From an uncultured Sutterella sp. (GTDB taxonomy: Bacteria > Pseudomonadota > Gammaproteobacteria > Burkholderiales > Burkholderiaceae_F), in contig CABUOH010000053.1 in NCBI GenBank assembly GCA_902493085.1, forward strand, positions 1 to 7,174: a DNA stretch of 7,174 nt. Reading direction: 5' to 3'. Every line of letters starts with the position of its first letter. The first letter of the stretch is position 1. The position numbers were made by a program, and so were the translations under genes. The notes under the pieces are model-generated. The model was not told where the DNA came from. It saw only the letters and a program-made list of their open reading frames with translations, and searched no databases. Positions 5,173 to 7,174 of the stretch are shown one piece after another.

Positions 5173-6642
5173 ATGAAAGCCAGCATCTCATATCCGGGCT
5201 TCCTGCGATTGCGCGCCGCGCCGCTCTGGAAGCTTCTGGCGGCCGACAATGCGCCCGCCATCATCGCCATTCTGGCCGAGCACCTCTATGAGTCGGACCA
5301 CGGCATGCGTGCGTCCGAATTCTATGCGCGCGTCGACCGCAGCCTCGAGGAGCTCCGCGCCACGGGCGTCGACATGCCGTCGTCGGCCCGCGAATACGCC
5401 TCGCAGTGGCTCGCCCTCGGCCTTCTCGAACGCACGCTGCCCTACGGGAGCGACGAGGAGGTTTTTTCGCTCACGACCGCATCGGCCGATGCCGTGAGGT
5501 TCGTGACCGGCATGGGCAGGCCCCGTGCGGAGGCGACGGAATCCCGCCTGCAGCTCGTCATCACGGCGCTCGATCGTCTTGAAGAGGATACGGACGCGGA
5601 CGTCGTTCGGCGCGAAAAGCGCCTCATCGAAGAGCAGAGCCGCATCCGCCGCGAACTCGAGGCCGTGGGCAGAGGCGAAGTCAAGGTGCTCGACAAGGAG
5701 ACGGCGCTCGAGCGCACACGCGAAATCCTCACGCTCTTTTCAGGCCTCGTGGGCGACTTCTACCGCGTGCGCGACAGCTTTGAAGAGCTCAACGCCGATC
5801 TTCGCCGCCGCATCATGGAGTGCTCGGGTTCGAGAGGCGACGTGCTCGAGGACGTCTTCGCGGGGCTCGACCTCATCAGGCTGAGCCCGGCCGGGCGAAC
5901 CTTCTTTGCCTTCTGGCGTCTTCTCAACGACCCCGTCGAGTCCGCCCGCTTTGAAGAGGCGATCGACGCCGTGCTTTCGCGCGGGTTCGCGAGCGAACTG
6001 ACGCTCGACGAGCGCAGGCTTCTCGGCCTGATGCGCCGCAGCCTTCTTGAAAAGGGCGGCGAGGTGCACGATACGACCCGGCGCCTTGCGCACGGGCTGC
6101 GCAACTTCGTCGAAAGCCGCCAGTATCTCGAGGAGCACCGCCTCACGAGGCTCCTCACGGAGGCCATGCGCTCCGGGATCGACGCCGCGGGCGAGCAGAG
6201 CCTCGTTCGCCGCACGGGCGTGGAGCTCTGGCGAACGGGCTTTACGCCGCGCTCGGCCGGCCAGGCGGTCTTCTGGGATCCGGTCACGCATGCGCCCGCG
6301 CCGCCCGTCGAGGACGGCACGCCGCCGCCCCTTGACCTCAGCGCCGTCGGCGAGCGCATTGCGCGCAGCGAAATCAACATTCGCGAACTCAAGGAAAACG
6401 TTCTTGATCTGCTCTCGCGAAAGGATCAGGCGAGCGTGGGCGAAGTGCTCGAAGCACATCCCGCCCGGCAGGGCCTCGGCAGCGTCGTGGGCCTCATGGA
6501 GCTCGCGCTTCGATACGGCGTTCAGGGCGCCGGAACGGAAAAGCTCAAGTGGACGGGCCTTGACGGCCGCGAGCGTTCCGCCACCGTGAACCAACTCTTC
6601 TTTGTTAAGGACAAGATTGATGACCTCACCCGACTCTACTGA
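5173..6642 (+). CDS. jetA: Wadjet defence protein JetA (DUF3375, kleisin-like subunit)
   Basis: A 489-residue protein, normal length for the DUF3375 family (JetA/MksF). Residues 1-110 contain the N-terminal winged-helix region. Residues 122-215 are long charged helices with the family-typical GEVKVLDKETALERTREIL (168-186) and DFYRVRDSFEELNADLR segments. Further conserved stretches are GRTFFAFWRLL (241-251), GGEVHD (295-300), SRQYLEEHRL (315-324) and QGLGSVVGLMELA (433-445), before the C-terminal winged-helix region. In Wadjet, JetA is the kleisin that joins the two heads of the SMC ATPase JetC and binds JetB; the loop-extruding complex senses small circular DNA and JetD cuts it. AGGGG at 5164-5168 is a close (4-nt) ribosome site. 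No convincing promoter lies directly upstream, so readthrough from the ATPase gene is possible. Confidence 0.9.
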   Translation: MKASISYPGFLRLRAAPLWKLLAADNAPAIIAILAEHLYESDHGMRASEFYARVDRSLEELRATGVDMPSSAREYASQWLALGLLERTLPYGSDEEVFSLTTASADAVRFVTGMGRPRAEATESRLQLVITALDRLEEDTDADVVRREKRLIEEQSRIRRELEAVGRGEVKVLDKETALERTREILTLFSGLVGDFYRVRDSFEELNADLRRRIMECSGSRGDVLEDVFAGLDLIRLSPAGRTFFAFWRLLNDPVESARFEEAIDAVLSRGFASELTLDERRLLGLMRRSLLEKGGEVHDTTRRLAHGLRNFVESRQYLEEHRLTRLLTEAMRSGIDAAGEQSLVRRTGVELWRTGFTPRSAGQAVFWDPVTHAPAPPVEDGTPPPLDLSAVGERIARSEINIRELKENVLDLLSRKDQASVGEVLEAHPARQGLGSVVGLMELALRYGVQGAGTEKLKWTGLDGRERSATVNQLFFVKDKIDDLTRLY

Positions 6643-7174
6643 CGCCGTGCGCGATGACGAACAGGCCGCGGGTCTCTGGCGCGGCGATGCGGGCGAGCTG
6701 AAGCTCGACGCCCGGCGGGCGCTCGTGCAGCTTCTCAGGGGCCCCGTGCTCGACGGCGTGCGCATGGGCGTCATCTGGAAGGCGCTCATCGAGAGCGAGG
6801 ACCGGATCCGCAGCCGTCTCAACGACATGTTTCTGGAGCTCGTGATCGATCGCGAGCAGCTCTTTGCGTTCACGCGCCAGGCGGACACCGATCCCGTCAA
6901 GGCGCCCGTTCTCCTGAAGCGCAAGCCCCTCAACTACATCGAGACCTATCTCTTTTTGTTCCTGCGCCTGAGGCTTTCGAGCGCCGAGGGGCGGGGCGAG
7001 CGCGCCGTGATCAGCCTCGACGAAATCCGCGAGCATCTCTCCGACATCGCAGGCGGGAGCCGCGACGCGGTGGGCTTTGAGAAGCATCTCGCGGGCGCCG
7101 TCACGAAGGCGGACCAGTTCGGCGTGCTTCGGCGTCTCAAGAGCGGCGAGGACGCCTTTGAAATCTCGCCGGTT
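6620..7174 (+). CDS. jetB: Wadjet defence protein JetB (DUF4194, MukE/KITE-like), partial at the right edge
   Basis: Starting at ATG 6620, the frame is open to the last base (185 codons); probably a few dozen C-terminal residues are missing. It overlaps the end of jetA by 23 nt, and its ribosome site AAGGA (6607-6611), 8 nt before the ATG, is inside jetA, which indicates translational coupling. The N-terminal 25 residues are acidic and probably disordered. The rest resembles DUF4194: ARRALVQLLRGPVLDG, then RLNDMFLELVIDREQLFAF, VLLKRKPLNYIETYLFLFLR and a VISLDEIREHL segment, a tandem winged-helix layout like MukE/MksE. JetB binds the JetA kleisin in the SMC complex. Its identity is supported strongly by its position directly after jetA. 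jetC and jetD should follow outside the window. Confidence 0.87.
   Translation, partial: MTSPDSTDAVRDDEQAAGLWRGDAGELKLDARRALVQLLRGPVLDGVRMGVIWKALIESEDRIRSRLNDMFLELVIDREQLFAFTRQADTDPVKAPVLLKRKPLNYIETYLFLFLRLRLSSAEGRGERAVISLDEIREHLSDIAGGSRDAVGFEKHLAGAVTKADQFGVLRRLKSGEDAFEISPV

Noticed and set aside
5740..6933. A 397-residue minus-strand frame opposite jetA and jetB
   Set aside because: It is antisense to two recognised Wadjet genes and has Arg/Ser/Ala-rich shadow composition.

Overview
This is a GC-rich (roughly 60% or more) Gram-negative chromosomal segment. A periplasmic aryl sulfotransferase, a Sec-exported flavin fumarate-reductase-type subunit without its own haem domain, and the codon usage together suggest an anaerobic gut betaproteobacterium of the Sutterellaceae type (Sutterella, Parasutterella and relatives). 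The taxonomic guess is inference from gene content; no marker gene is present.

Left part (1-1757), respiration and small-molecule metabolism: the 5' portion of an assT-like aryl sulfotransferase gene on the minus strand (its C-terminal end lies off the left edge) is divergent from a LysR-type regulator (728-1675, plus). They share a 239-bp intergenic region with palindromes that could be operators. The regulator converges on the next gene across two hairpins (1678-1707 and 1724-1745).

Middle (1755-3651): a 470-residue periplasmic FAD subunit of the fumarate reductase / flavocytochrome c family on the minus strand, then a 484-bp gene-free stretch. That stretch carries several clusters of short tandem direct repeats with an 11-nt (in one case 13-nt) period. 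They cannot be codon repeats and look like helically phased sites or slippage products.

Right part (3652-7174), all on the plus strand: an AAA_14/DUF4143 ATPase with intact Walker motifs but a degraded C-terminal nuclease-like motif; a possible 63-residue membrane or exported small protein that starts on the ATPase stop codon (TGATG); then jetA (DUF3375, kleisin-like) and the start of jetB (DUF4194, MukE/KITE-like). jetA and jetB overlap by 23 nt. They are the first two genes of a type I Wadjet (JetABCD / MksFEBG-type) SMC anti-plasmid defence system. jetC (SMC ATPase) and jetD (nuclease) are expected just beyond the right edge but cannot be seen here.

The most notable biology is this Wadjet operon and the question of whether the same-strand ATPase and small ORF belong to it. 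The core system is already known; the upstream additions and the repeat-rich intergenic region are the less explained parts.
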